A stretch of 57,732 nucleotides of DNA. Origin: Kocuria palustris (GTDB lineage: Bacteria > Actinomycetota > Actinomycetes > Actinomycetales > Micrococcaceae). Below the pieces are notes generated by a model that was not told the DNA's origin, did not search any database, and saw only the letters and a list, made by a program, of their open reading frames with translations. The stretch covers positions 1 to 57,732 of the forward strand of contig NZ_VDOR01000013.1 in the NCBI RefSeq assembly GCF_007666205.1. Direction: 5' to 3'. The position numbers and the translations under genes were made by a program. This document shows, piece after piece, positions 8,785-18,598 of this stretch; position 1 is the stretch's first letter; each line of letters begins with the position of its first letter.

Positions 8785-8818
8785 CCCGGCCCCGGTCCTG
8801 CTCAGGACCGGGGCCGGG
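8785..8818 (+). terminator. Intrinsic-type terminator hairpin
   Basis: A perfect 15-bp GC-rich stem (8785-8799 with 8804-8818) around a GCTC loop, 16 nt after the aldehyde dehydrogenase stop. There is no T run, as is common in high-GC actinobacteria. Confidence 0.7.
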
Positions 8819-8969
8819 CCCGTCCGCGGTCGGGCGCCGCAGGACCGGGCGCCCTGTGCCGTCGGGGCGGCGGATTAGGCTGGAGGGACGACGACGGCCC
8901 CGCCCGTCGCCCGCGAATCCTGCGCCGCAGGGCCCCGCGCCCCGGTGCCGAACGAACTGGAGGCTCCTC

Positions 8970-9305
8970 ATGGACAACGTGGACAACCTGCCCAACGCCG
9001 ACGTCAGCGAGATCCCCGAGGACGCCAGGATCCTCGACGTCCGCGAGGACTTCGAGTGGGAGGCCGGGCACATCGACGGCGCTCAGCACATCCCCCTGGG
9101 GGAGCTCTCCGCCCGCTACGGCGAGGTCCCCGTGGACGAGGACGTCTACGTGATCTGCCGCTCCGGGGGCCGGTCCCTGCGCGCCACGTCGTTCCTGGCC
9201 CAGAGCGGCTTCGACCCCATCAACGTGCTCGGCGGCATGGGCGCATGGGCCGATGCCGACAAGCCCATGGTCTCGGAGACCGATGACGCCCCCACGGTGA
9301 AGTGA
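8970..9305 (+). CDS. Single-domain rhodanese-like protein
   Basis: A 111-residue rhodanese-homology domain. It contains ARILDVREDFEWEAGHI (CH2A-like region), the active loop VICRSGGRS with a catalytic-type cysteine near residue 66, and the closing INVLGGMGAWADA. Single-domain rhodaneses carry sulfane sulfur as a cysteine persulfide or serve in sulfur relay; the acceptor is unknown. The ATG at 8970 follows CTGGAGG and is chosen over longer in-frame starts. A TAGGCT -10-like element at 8876-8881 gives a leader of roughly 80 nt. pheA starts 13 bp downstream, so the two are probably co-transcribed. Confidence 0.88.
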   Translation: MDNVDNLPNADVSEIPEDARILDVREDFEWEAGHIDGAQHIPLGELSARYGEVPVDEDVYVICRSGGRSLRATSFLAQSGFDPINVLGGMGAWADADKPMVSETDDAPTVK

Positions 9306-9318
9306 CCGCCCGCGCTTC

Positions 9319-10248
9319 ATGACGATCGCCTATCTGGGTCCCGCGGGGACCTTCACCGAATCCGCCCTGCGCCAGATCGAGCCCGATGCCGCCCGGCATC
9401 AGCCGGTGGCCTCGGTCCCGGCGGCACTGTCCGCCGTGCGCGGCGGCAGGGCCGAATCCGCCGTCGTGCCGATCGAGAACTCCGTCGAGGGCGGGGTGAC
9501 GGCCACGCTGGACGCCCTGGCCGCGGGTGCGGAGCTGCGGATCCGGGCCGAGATGCTCGTGCCGATCCGGTTCGCCCTGGTGTCGCTGCGGCCCAAGGAG
9601 CTCTCCGAGGTCCGCGCCGTCTCCACCCATTCGCATGCCTGGGCCCAGGTCAGGGGCTGGGTGGACGAGAACATGCGGGAGGTCGAATACATCCCGGCCT
9701 CCTCGACCGCCGCCGGCGCCCTGGGGCTGCTGGCCTCGGGCGATCAGGCGGGGTACGACGCCGCGATCTGCTCGCCCGCGATCGTCGCCGCCCATCCCGA
9801 GCTGGCCGTCCTGGCCGATGACATCGGGGACAACCGCGCCGCCGTGACCCGGTTCGTCCACGTCGCGGAGCCGGGCAGCCCGCTGCCGGAGCGCACCGGA
9901 TCGGACCGCACCACCCTCGTCATCCCGCTGTGGACCGACCGCGCCGGGGCGCTGCTGGAGATCCTCGAGCAGTTCGCCACCCGGGGCGTGAACCTCTCGC
10001 GCATCGAGTCGCGCCCCACGGGCAACTCGCTGGGGGAGTACTTCTTCTCGGTCGATCTCGACGGGCACATCCTGGACGAGCGCGTGGCGGAGGCCGTCAT
10101 GGGCCTGCGCCGCATCTGCCCCACCACCCGCTTCCTCGGCTCGTACCCCAAGGCCGAGACCGGGCTCGCCGACGTGGAGAGCCGCCACACCGACGGCGCC
10201 TTCCGCCAGGCCCGGGACTGGGTCCAGGAGCTGCGCGCCGGCCGCTGA
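9319..10248 (+). CDS. pheA: Prephenate dehydratase
   Basis: A 309-residue enzyme of phenylalanine synthesis that converts prephenate to phenylpyruvate. The N-terminal catalytic half starts MTIAYLGPAGTFTESAL and holds VVPIENSVEGGVTATLD and the active-site NRAAVTRF (TRF motif, about residues 173-180). The C-terminal ACT domain (about residues 195-280) carries the GALLEILEQF and SRIESRP elements used for feedback binding of phenylalanine. There is no chorismate mutase domain, the usual state for actinobacterial monofunctional PheA. It follows the rhodanese gene closely. Confidence 0.95.
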   Translation: MTIAYLGPAGTFTESALRQIEPDAARHQPVASVPAALSAVRGGRAESAVVPIENSVEGGVTATLDALAAGAELRIRAEMLVPIRFALVSLRPKELSEVRAVSTHSHAWAQVRGWVDENMREVEYIPASSTAAGALGLLASGDQAGYDAAICSPAIVAAHPELAVLADDIGDNRAAVTRFVHVAEPGSPLPERTGSDRTTLVIPLWTDRAGALLEILEQFATRGVNLSRIESRPTGNSLGEYFFSVDLDGHILDERVAEAVMGLRRICPTTRFLGSYPKAETGLADVESRHTDGAFRQARDWVQELRAGR

Positions 10249-10338
10249 GCCGACATGCCCCTCCGGTGCCGGGCAGACCGCTACGGTGTCCCCGACGGCG
10301 CTCGACCACGGGCGCCCGGAGGGCGAAGGAGCCGCGAG

Positions 10339-11739
10339 ATGGTCGAAGAGCTCGAGGGCTGGGAGCAGACCCTCACCGCAGGACCGCTGCTGCTGATCGC
10401 GGCCGCCGCGATCGCGGTCCTGCTGCTGCTGATCATCAGGTTCAAGATGCATGCCTTCGTGGCGCTGATCGTGATCAGCTTCCTGACGGCGGTGGCTGCG
10501 GGCATCCCGTTCGAGGCGGTCGTGCCCGTGATGCTCGACGGCTTCGGGAGCACCCTCGCCAGCGTCGCGCTGCTCGTGGGCCTGGGCGCCATGCTCGGGC
10601 GGCTGATCGAGACCTCCGGCGGCGCGCAGGTGCTCGCCGAGAGGCTGATCTCGATCTTCGGGGAGAAGCGCGCGCCGCTGGCGCTCGGCGTCGCCTCGCT
10701 GCTCTTCGGCTTCCCGATCTTCTTCGACGCCGGCCTGGTCGTCATGCTCCCCGTCGTCTTCGCGGTCGCTCGGCGCCTGGGCGGGTCCGTGCTGCTCTAC
10801 GCGCTGCCATCGGTGGGCGCGTTCTCGGTCATGCACGTCTTCCTGCCGCCGCACCCCGGCCCGGTCACGGCCGCTACCTTCTTCGAGGCGAACGTCGGGC
10901 TCGTCCTGCTCGTGGGCCTCGTGGCGGCGCTGCCGGCCTGGTACCTGTCGTCGTACCTGTTCGGGAGGATCGCGGGGCGCCGGATCGACCTTCCGGTGCC
11001 CACGATCCTGGGCGAGGCCGAGGCGGTGGAGAACCCGCCGCGGACCGGCACCGTCGTGCTCATCCTCCTGCTGCCGATGCTGCTGATCTTCCTCAACACC
11101 GGTCTGTCCACGCTGGTGGAGTCCGGGGCCATTCCCGAGGAGGTGGGCTCGCAGGCCTGGTTCCAGCTGCTCGTGTCCCTCGGCGCCACGCCGGTCGCGC
11201 TGACCATCTCGCTGCTGGCCGCCGCGCTGCTGATCGGCCGGGCCCGGGGCGTGAGCGGCAGCGCGATCGAGAAGACCTTCGAGTCCGCTCTCGGCCCCGT
11301 CTGCTCGGTCATCCTCATCACCGGTGCGGGCGGCATGTTCGGCGGAGTCCTGCGCAGCTCGGGCATCGGCGATGCACTGGCGCAGGTGCTCACGGACCTC
11401 GGCATCTCCGTCATCCTCGCGGGCTTCATCATCGCGGTGATCATGCGCGTGGCCCAGGGCTCCGCGACCGTCGCGCTGACGACCGCCGCCGGCCTGATCG
11501 CGCCCGCCGTGATGGCGGGCGACTTCAACGGCCTGCAGCTGGCCGCCCTCGTGATCGCGGTGGCCGCCGGCTCGGTGGCGCTGTCGCACGTCAACGACTC
11601 CGGCTTCTGGCTCGTCGGCCGGTTCCTGGAGATGGACGTGCGCACCACGTTCAAGACGTGGACGGTGCTCGAGACGATCATCGCGGTGGTCGGCTTCCTC
11701 GCCGCCCTCATCGTCTTCGCGCTGGCGAGCCTCCTGTAG
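10339..11739 (+). CDS. GntP-family gluconate/organic acid permease
   Basis: A 466-residue polytopic protein of the gluconate:H+ symporter (GntP) family, with about 12 hydrophobic helices. Family landmarks include LGAMLGRLIETSGGAQVLAERLI split across helices 3-4, LLFGFPIFFDAGLVV, HVFLPPHPGPVTAATFF, GGMFGGVLRSSGIG and the C-terminal SHVNDSGFWLVGRFLEM. Substrates in the family include gluconate, D-serine and other hydroxy acids. No kinase or catabolic partner is adjacent, so the substrate is open. The start at 10339 follows GAAGGAG; a TACGGT -10 candidate is at 10282-10287. The gene ends just before the palindromic repeat array. Confidence 0.92.
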   Translation: MVEELEGWEQTLTAGPLLLIAAAAIAVLLLLIIRFKMHAFVALIVISFLTAVAAGIPFEAVVPVMLDGFGSTLASVALLVGLGAMLGRLIETSGGAQVLAERLISIFGEKRAPLALGVASLLFGFPIFFDAGLVVMLPVVFAVARRLGGSVLLYALPSVGAFSVMHVFLPPHPGPVTAATFFEANVGLVLLVGLVAALPAWYLSSYLFGRIAGRRIDLPVPTILGEAEAVENPPRTGTVVLILLLPMLLIFLNTGLSTLVESGAIPEEVGSQAWFQLLVSLGATPVALTISLLAAALLIGRARGVSGSAIEKTFESALGPVCSVILITGAGGMFGGVLRSSGIGDALAQVLTDLGISVILAGFIIAVIMRVAQGSATVALTTAAGLIAPAVMAGDFNGLQLAALVIAVAAGSVALSHVNDSGFWLVGRFLEMDVRTTFKTWTVLETIIAVVGFLAALIVFALASLL

Positions 11740-11780
11740 CGACGGCGTCACCCGCGTCTCCGTCGTCTCCTGCGACTCCC

Positions 11781-11968
11781 GCGACCGGCCGATTCCTCAC
11801 CCCACCCATCGCGAGCGGCCGATAATCCACTTCTCCTCCCGCGAGCGGCCGAAGAGTCACCTCTCCTTCCGCGACCGGCCGATTCCTCACCGTTTCACGC
11901 TCGAAACGGTGAGGAATCGGCCGGTCGCGGGAGGGGCGCGTTGGTGCGGTGAGGAAGCGGCCGCTCGC
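11781..11968. repeat. 30-bp-period repeat array ending in a long palindrome, copy B
   Basis: Four direct 20-nt units begin at 11781, 11811, 11841 and 11871, exactly 30 bp apart (GCGAsCGGCCGAnnnnnCAC plus a 10-nt pyrimidine-rich spacer). The fourth is the left arm of a perfect 26-bp inverted repeat (11871-11896 with 11903-11928, 6-nt loop). An inverted unit recurs at 11949-11968. The palindrome core matches positions 1-44 with a compensated C/G change. It lies between convergent genes, so a bidirectional terminator or mobile small palindromic element is possible. Confidence 0.88.
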
Positions 11969-11978
11969 GGCGGAGGGG

Positions 11979-13040
11979 TCAGTCCTTGTCGTCGTGCTCG
12001 TGGTCGCGGCGGTGGAGGTGGAAGTCCGCCTGGATCGCCGGCTCGCTGTCCGGATGGCGCTGCTGCGTGTCCTCGTCGATCAGATCGAGCGAGCCGCGGA
12101 CCATCGTGGGCGGCACGCGCAGCTCGAGGGACTTCGGCATGATCTCGGCCTCGAAGGCGACCACGTGCCCCACCGGGTCGCCGTCGAGCTCGCCGCTCGT
12201 GGGCTGGGCGAACTCGGCGCGCAGCTTCCGGCACTCGTAGTGGTCCAGCTCGGGCAGCTCGTGGCGGTGCTGGGTGATGACCTTGCCGGCCAGCCGCATC
12301 CAACCGAGAAGGTTGCGCGGAGCGATCACGACGACGTCCATGCTGCCGTCGTCCAGCTTGGCGCCGGGGACCAGCACCAGCCCGCCCGTCAGCGTCCCGC
12401 AGTTCGCGGCCATGATCGAACGGAGGCGGCGCGACTGCCACGGCCCGTCGTCGAGGCTGAAGCGGGCCCAGACCGGGGCCATCAGGACGCGGCGCATCCC
12501 GGCCTCGCCGTAGGCCATCCACCCGATGCGCTTCTTGAGCCGGTCGCTCGTGTGCTCCATGATCTCGGCGTCGAAGCCGACGCCGCCCATGACGCACAGC
12601 ATCTTCTGATCGACGGCGCCGTCGTCGGACTCGGTGCGGAACGAGACCATGTCGATGAGCTTGTTCTCGCCGAACAGCGCGACGTCGACGGAGTGGTGGA
12701 TGTCGTCGAGATGAGCGCCGAGGTTCCGGGCCAGCAGATTGCCGGTGCCCATGGGGATCAGCCCCAGGGGGGTCCCGGTGCCGGCGAGCACCTCGGCGAC
12801 GGTGCGCACGGTGCCGTCGCCGCCGGCGGCCAGCACGACGTCCGCGCCCCAGTCGAGGGCGTCGCGGGTCATGGAGGTCCCGGGATCCTCGATCTTCGTC
12901 TCGAAGAAGCGCGGCTCGGGCCACCCGGCCTTCCGGCAGGCGAGCGTCGTGTGGTTGATGGCGTCGTCGGAGCCGTCCTTGGACGGGTTCACGATGACGG
13001 CCACATGCTGGACGCGGGGCTGGTCCAGGGATTCGGGCAC
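11979..13040 (-). CDS. Diacylglycerol kinase-family lipid kinase
   Basis: A 353-residue protein of the DAGK catalytic superfamily (DgkB/YegS/BmrU type). The N-terminal domain has [11 protein letters not shown] and the nucleotide motif [19 protein letters not shown], followed by [17 protein letters not shown]. The C-terminal domain contains [13 protein letters not shown] and the conserved LDGDPVGHV-type GD(P) element. Such enzymes phosphorylate diacylglycerol or related lipids at the membrane using ATP. The open frame continues upstream, but GTG at 13038-13040 has CAGGAG before it and gives the family's usual N-terminus. The tail of about 30 residues is unusually His/Asp-rich. The gene converges with the repeat array. 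Confidence 0.9.
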   Translation of the reverse strand: MPESLDQPRVQHVAVIVNPSKDGSDDAINHTTLACRKAGWPEPRFFETKIEDPGTSMTRDALDWGADVVLAAGGDGTVRTVAEVLAGTGTPLGLIPMGTGNLLARNLGAHLDDIHHSVDVALFGENKLIDMVSFRTESDDGAVDQKMLCVMGGVGFDAEIMEHTSDRLKKRIGWMAYGEAGMRRVLMAPVWARFSLDDGPWQSRRLRSIMAANCGTLTGGLVLVPGAKLDDGSMDVVVIAPRNLLGWMRLAGKVITQHRHELPELDHYECRKLRAEFAQPTSGELDGDPVGHVVAFEAEIMPKSLELRVPPTMVRGSLDLIDEDTQQRHPDSEPAIQADFHLHRRDHEHDDKD

Positions 13041-13166
13041 GGGCGGGCTCCTGGGAAGGGGTCGCGGGAAGGGCACGGGATCGTGCGGACCGGGCGGGTG
13101 CCCAGACGCGGCGAGCCCACCGTACCGCGCGCCCATGAGAGCGGGCCCGGAGGATGCCCGCTCCGC

Positions 13167-13172
13167 TACCCT
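13167..13172 (+). promoter_or_regulatory. -10 for leaderless serS
   Basis: TACCCT, 6 nt before the serS GTG, with no ribosome binding site between them. Confidence 0.5.
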
Positions 13173-13178
13173 GGCCCG

Positions 13179-14480
13179 GTGATCGATATCAACATGCTCC
13201 GTGAGAATCCCGACCAGTTCCGCGCCTCGCAGGCCGCCCGCGGGGCCGACGAGTCCGTGGTGGACCGCGTGCTGGAGGCCGATGCCGCCCGCCGCTCCGC
13301 CATCACCGAGTACGAGACCCTGCGCGCCGAGCAGAAGTCCTTCGGCAAGAAGGTGGCCCAGGCCCAGGGCGAGGAGAAGCAGCGGCTGCTGGCGGAGGTC
13401 AAGGAGCTCGCCGATCGCGTCAAGGACGCCGACGCTCGGGCCGACGCCGCCCAGCGCAGCATCGACGAGCTGCTCCAGGCGCTGCCGAACCTGATCATCG
13501 AGGGCATCCCGTCCGGCGGCGAGGACGACTTCACCGTCCTCAAGCACGTCGGGGAGCCGCGCGACTTCGAGGCCGAGGGCTTCGAGCCCCGCGACCACCT
13601 GGAGATCGGCGAGCTCGTGGACGGCCTGGACATGGCCCGCGGCGCCAAGGTCGGCGGCTCCCGCTTCTACTTCCTCAAGCGCGACATCGCCCGCCTGGAG
13701 ACCGCGCTGCTGCGCATGGGCCAGGACCTGGCCATGGACAACGACTTCATCGCCCTGACCACTCCCACCCTGGTGCGCCCGGAGATCATGGCGGGCACGG
13801 GCTTCGACGTCGAGCACGACGACGAGATCTACCGCCTGGAGAAGGACGACCTGTACCTGGTCGGCACCTCCGAGGTGGCGATCGCCGGCTACCACGCGGA
13901 CGAGATCCTGGACCTGTCCGAGGGCCCGCTGCGCTACGCCGGGTGGTCGACCTGCTATCGCCGAGAGGCCGGCTCCGCGGGCAAGGACACCCGGGGCATC
14001 ATCCGCGTGCACCAGTTCAACAAGCTGGAGATGTTCGTCTACTGCGCGCAGGACCAGGCCGAGGCCGAGCACGAGCGGCTGCTCGAGTGGGAGGAGCAGA
14101 TGCTGCAGGCCTGCGGGCTGTCCTACCGCGTGATCGACACCGCGGCCGGCGATCTGGGCACGTCCGCGGCCCGCAAGTTCGACTGCGAGGCGTGGATCCC
14201 CACCCAGGGCCGCTACCGCGAGCTCACATCGACCTCGAACTGCACGACCTACCAGGCCCGCCGCCTCGGCATCCGCGAGCGCCTGGCGGACACCGCGGCA
14301 GAGGACGGCAAGGCCAGGAAGGGCGGCACCCGGACGGTCGCCACCCTCAACGGCACCCTGGCCACGACCCGCTGGCTCGTCGCGATCCTGGAGACCCACC
14401 AGCGGGCCGACGGCTCCGTCGTGATCCCGGAGGCGCTGCGCCCGTACATGCGCGGCCAGGAGGTCATCGAGGTCCGCTGA
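13179..14480 (+). CDS. serS: Serine--tRNA ligase
   Basis: A 433-residue class II aminoacyl-tRNA synthetase that charges tRNA-Ser. The N-terminal antiparallel coiled coil (about residues 25-105, with [20 protein letters not shown]) grips the tRNA long arm. The catalytic core has motif 2 ([21 protein letters not shown]) and motif 3 ([17 protein letters not shown]), plus [16 protein letters not shown] for seryl-adenylate binding. The frame is open far upstream, so the start was set at GTG 13179 from the family N-terminus ([15 protein letters not shown]) and the -10 element 6 nt upstream. Serine use in [12 protein letters not shown] is normal for the family. Confidence 0.96.
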   Translation: MIDINMLRENPDQFRASQAARGADESVVDRVLEADAARRSAITEYETLRAEQKSFGKKVAQAQGEEKQRLLAEVKELADRVKDADARADAAQRSIDELLQALPNLIIEGIPSGGEDDFTVLKHVGEPRDFEAEGFEPRDHLEIGELVDGLDMARGAKVGGSRFYFLKRDIARLETALLRMGQDLAMDNDFIALTTPTLVRPEIMAGTGFDVEHDDEIYRLEKDDLYLVGTSEVAIAGYHADEILDLSEGPLRYAGWSTCYRREAGSAGKDTRGIIRVHQFNKLEMFVYCAQDQAEAEHERLLEWEEQMLQACGLSYRVIDTAAGDLGTSAARKFDCEAWIPTQGRYRELTSTSNCTTYQARRLGIRERLADTAAEDGKARKGGTRTVATLNGTLATTRWLVAILETHQRADGSVVIPEALRPYMRGQEVIEVR

Positions 14481-14624
14481 GGCCTCGGACCCTCGGACGG
14501 GGACCGGCATCCGGCCCGGCGTCGAGCGCCGGCCGGCGTTCGTGCGGTGAACGTCCTGTGAAGCGGCGGTCGTCGTGGCGACGGCCACGGCGGCCCGTCG
14601 CAGCGCTGTGGCAGAGTGCGGGGC

Positions 14625-15575
14625 ATGACGCAGACCCAGCACTCCGGCATCGACGATCGGAAGCCCCAGCCGCAGGACCCCCAGCAGGATCCGCCGCACG
14701 CCCCGGACACGTCCACCCCGCCGTTCCCCGAGCCCGAGCGCGAGCCGGTCGGCAGCGACTGGGAGCTCGAGCCGGGGGTGCGCTACCTCGTGTGCCTGGA
14801 CGTGGACGGCACGCTCGTGGACCACGACGGGCGCATGTCCCAGGAGGTCCTGGACGCTGCGCGGGCGGCCGCGGCGGCCGGGCACCACCTGGTGATCGCC
14901 ACGGGGCGCTCGCGCGGGGCGACCCTGCCCGTGTGCGAGAAGCTCGGGCTGGCCACCGGGTACGCGGTCTCCTCCAACGGGGGCATCACGATGCACCTGT
15001 CGAGCGAGCACGAGGACTACCACCGCGTGATCGACGCGGTGACCTTCAACCCGGGGCCCGCGCTCGACGCCCTGGGCAAGGCTCTGCCCGCGGCCAAGTA
15101 CGCGATCGAGACGGCCGACGGCAGCTTCTACTCGACGGAGCGCTTCCAGGACCGCTCCTTCGGGATCGAGGCCGTCCCCACGGATCTGCAGGGGCTGGCC
15201 GAGCTCGACGCCGTGCGCCTGGTCGTCTACAGCTCGCAGGACGAGCCCGAGGACTTCGCCGAGGCCATCGACCGCGCCGGGCTGCACGGCGTGGCCTACT
15301 CGGTGGGCTGGACCTCGTGGCTGGACGTCGCGGCCAACGGCGTCTCCAAGGCCAGCGCGCTGGAGCAGGTGCGCCGCAGCTTGGAGGTCGACCCCGCCCA
15401 CACCGTGGCGATCGGCGACGGCCACAACGACATCGAGATGCTCGACTGGGCCGCCCGCGGGGTGGCCATGGGCCAGGCTCCCGACGAGGTCGTGGCCGTG
15501 GCCCGGGAGGTCACGACGAGCGTCTACCAGGACGGTGCCGCCCGCATCCTGCGCTCGCTGGTTCCGGCCGACTGA
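14625..15575 (+). CDS. Cof-type HAD-IIB hydrolase
   Basis: A 316-residue haloacid dehalogenase-superfamily phosphatase of subclass IIB. After an N-terminal Pro/Gln-rich extension of about 55 residues come motif I CLDVDGTLVD (about residues 57-66), motif II VIATGRSRG, a lysine in NGVSKASALEQV (motif III) and motif IV IGDGHNDIEMLDWA. Cof-like enzymes dephosphorylate sugar phosphates, FMN or phospholipid-derived substrates; which applies here is unknown. A GTG 9 nt upstream is in frame, but ATG at 14625 fits a leaderless start behind CAGAGT (14612-14617). The long, low-complexity N-terminus is odd for the family. Confidence 0.9.
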   Translation: MTQTQHSGIDDRKPQPQDPQQDPPHAPDTSTPPFPEPEREPVGSDWELEPGVRYLVCLDVDGTLVDHDGRMSQEVLDAARAAAAAGHHLVIATGRSRGATLPVCEKLGLATGYAVSSNGGITMHLSSEHEDYHRVIDAVTFNPGPALDALGKALPAAKYAIETADGSFYSTERFQDRSFGIEAVPTDLQGLAELDAVRLVVYSSQDEPEDFAEAIDRAGLHGVAYSVGWTSWLDVAANGVSKASALEQVRRSLEVDPAHTVAIGDGHNDIEMLDWAARGVAMGQAPDEVVAVAREVTTSVYQDGAARILRSLVPAD

Positions 15576-15625
15576 ACGCGGGCCGGTGGGGCGCAGAGGG
15601 GCGGTTCCAGCTTCTGGGCAGAATC

Positions 15626-15645
15626 GATGCATTCTATAGTGCATC
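15626..15645. promoter_or_regulatory. Candidate operator, inverted repeat 1
   Basis: GATGCA (15626-15631) and TGCATC (15640-15645) are inverted around an AT-rich 8-bp centre. The site lies in a locally AT-rich stretch (about 15620-15700) upstream of the osmoprotectant importer. Confidence 0.45.
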
Positions 15646-15679
15646 TAGCCGCAATGCGGGTATGTGTCTGCATGTGAAT

Positions 15680-15694
15680 ATGCCGATTCGGCAT
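15680..15694. promoter_or_regulatory. Candidate operator, inverted repeat 2
   Basis: A 7-bp inverted repeat with a 1-bp centre, ATGCCGA-T-TCGGCAT. It sits 27 bp upstream of a TAACGT -10-like hexamer at 15721-15726 that could serve the ABC operon, so it overlaps the likely -35 zone. Confidence 0.45.
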
Positions 15695-15804
15695 TTCTGG
15701 GGCTGAGCGCGCGGCGGGCCTAACGTGGGCGGGCGGGCCGACCGGCCCCGCTGCTCGGATCCGCTCCGATCTCGGCAGTCCCCGATCTGCCGGGAAGGCA
15801 TCGC

Positions 15805-16438
15805 GTGTTCGACTATCTCGCTGAGCGCTGGCAGGTGATCCTGTTCTCCAGCTGGCAGCACCTGTGGCTCGTGGTGCAGTGCCTCGCGCTGGCCACCGTG
15901 ATCGGCGTGGGCCTGGCCCTGCTGTGCTATCGCTCGCAGCGCCTGAGCAGCCTGGCCAACAGCGTCACCGCGATCGGCCTGACCATCCCGTCGTTCGCGC
16001 TCATCGGGCTCCTGGTCACGCCGCTGGGCTTCGGCATCGCCCCGGCCATCGTGGTGATCACCTTCTACGCCGCGCTGCCGATCCTGCGCAACGCCGTCGT
16101 GGGCCTCGCCGGCGTCCCGGCCACGACGGTCGAGTCGGCCCGCGGCATCGGCATGAGCCGCCTGTCCACCCTGCTGCGCGTCGAGCTGCCGATGGCCTGG
16201 CCCGTGATCCTCACCGGCATGCGGGTCTCGGGGCAGATGGTCATGGGCGTCGCGGCGATCGCCGCGTGGGTCCTGGGCCCCGGCCTGGGCGGTTTCATCT
16301 TCTCCGGGCTGTCCCGCCTCGGCGGCGCCAACGCCCTGGCCTCGGTGCTCACCGGCGTGATCGCCGTGGTCGTCGTGGCCCTCGTCCTCGATCTCCTGCT
16401 CGCCCTGCTCGGGCGCCTCACCACCTCGAGAGGTCTTC

Positions 16439-16446
<8 letters not shown>
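15805..16446 (+). CDS. Osmoprotectant ABC importer permease (OpuCB/ProW-like)
   Basis: A 213-residue inner-membrane permease with five to six hydrophobic helices. The binding-protein-dependent transport signature is VESARGIGMSRLSTLLRVELPMAWPVI split around residues 112-138 (EAA loop that docks on the ATPase). It resembles the OpuC/ProU group that imports glycine betaine, choline, carnitine or proline betaine. The GTG start at 15805 follows GGAAGG. The stop overlaps the ATPase start by 8 nt. A second permease two genes on suggests a heteromeric channel. Confidence 0.9.
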
Positions 16447-17772
<1,326 letters not shown>

Positions 17773-17776
<4 letters not shown>

Positions 17777-18540
17777 GCGCGGCACCCGTCGGCACCGCGG
17801 CCGGGGTCGAGGCCGATCGGGGCGGGCGGCGCTCGCTGATCATCTACCCGATCGTCCTGCTGGCGCTGCTGGGCATCCTGCTGCTGTGGCTCGGCCAGGC
17901 GGATCTCACCGAGACCGAGCTGGTCACGCTGGCCCCGGGGCCCCTGCTCGCCGCGACGCTCGAGCACCTGCGCCTGACCGCGATCGCCACGGTGATCGTC
18001 CTGGTGATCGCGATCCCCCTGGGCATCCTGCTCACCCGCGCGCCCATGCGCCGCTGGACCGGGATCATCCTGGCGATCGCCAACATCGGCCAGGCGGCGC
18101 CGGCAGTCGGCCTGATCGTGCTGTTCGCGATGTGGATGGGCTTCGGCTCGACGGCCGCGATCGTGGCGCTGGTGGTCTACGCCGTCCTGCCGGTGCTGCG
18201 CAACACGATGGTCGGTCTGGACTCCGTGGACCGCTCCCTGGTGGAGGCCGGGCGCGGCATGGGGATGTCGGCGCTGTCCGTGCTGTGGCGCATCGAGCTG
18301 CCGCTTGCCGTCCCGCTGATGCTCGCGGGCATCCGCACCGCGCTCGTCCTGGTCGTCGGCACGGCGACCCTGGCGACCTTCGTCAGCGCCGGCGGGCTCG
18401 GCGTGGCCATCACGACCGGGGTGAACCTCGATCTCCCGCGCGTGCTGATCACCGGATCGATCCTGGTCTCGCTGCTCGCCCTGGCCATCGACTGGCTGGG
18501 CCGGGTCGTCGAGCACGTCGCACGCCCCAAGGGCCTGTGA
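17773..18540 (+). CDS. Osmoprotectant ABC importer permease (OpuCD/ProW-like)
   Basis: A 255-residue permease with a 22-residue soluble N-terminus and about six helices. The EAA loop is VEAGRGMGMSALSVLWRIELPL (about residues 160-180), close in pattern to the first permease, which supports a paired heterodimer. NIGQAAPAVGLIVLF and GGLGVAITTGVNLD are typical of the ProW group. It begins inside the ATPase stop codon. The solute-binding lipoprotein follows 58 bp later. Confidence 0.9.
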
Positions 18541-18598
18541 GGCGGCCGTGGATGCCGCACGACAGCACCGGAACCGGACCGCGACAGCGGAGGGACGC

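Noticed and set aside
11708-11890. 60-aa frame of decapeptide repeats (RPLAGGEV type)
   Set aside because: It is a translation of the 30-bp repeat array; 30 is a multiple of 3, so any frame repeats every ten residues. No RBS, and the palindrome explains the sequence better.
11781-11928. Possible CRISPR array
   Set aside because: Spacers would be only 10 nt, units vary internally, the last unit inverts, and there are no cas genes.
11979-15644. 1221-aa minus-strand open frame
   Set aside because: Only the last 353 codons encode the DAGK-like enzyme; the upstream part is antisense to serS and the HAD gene.
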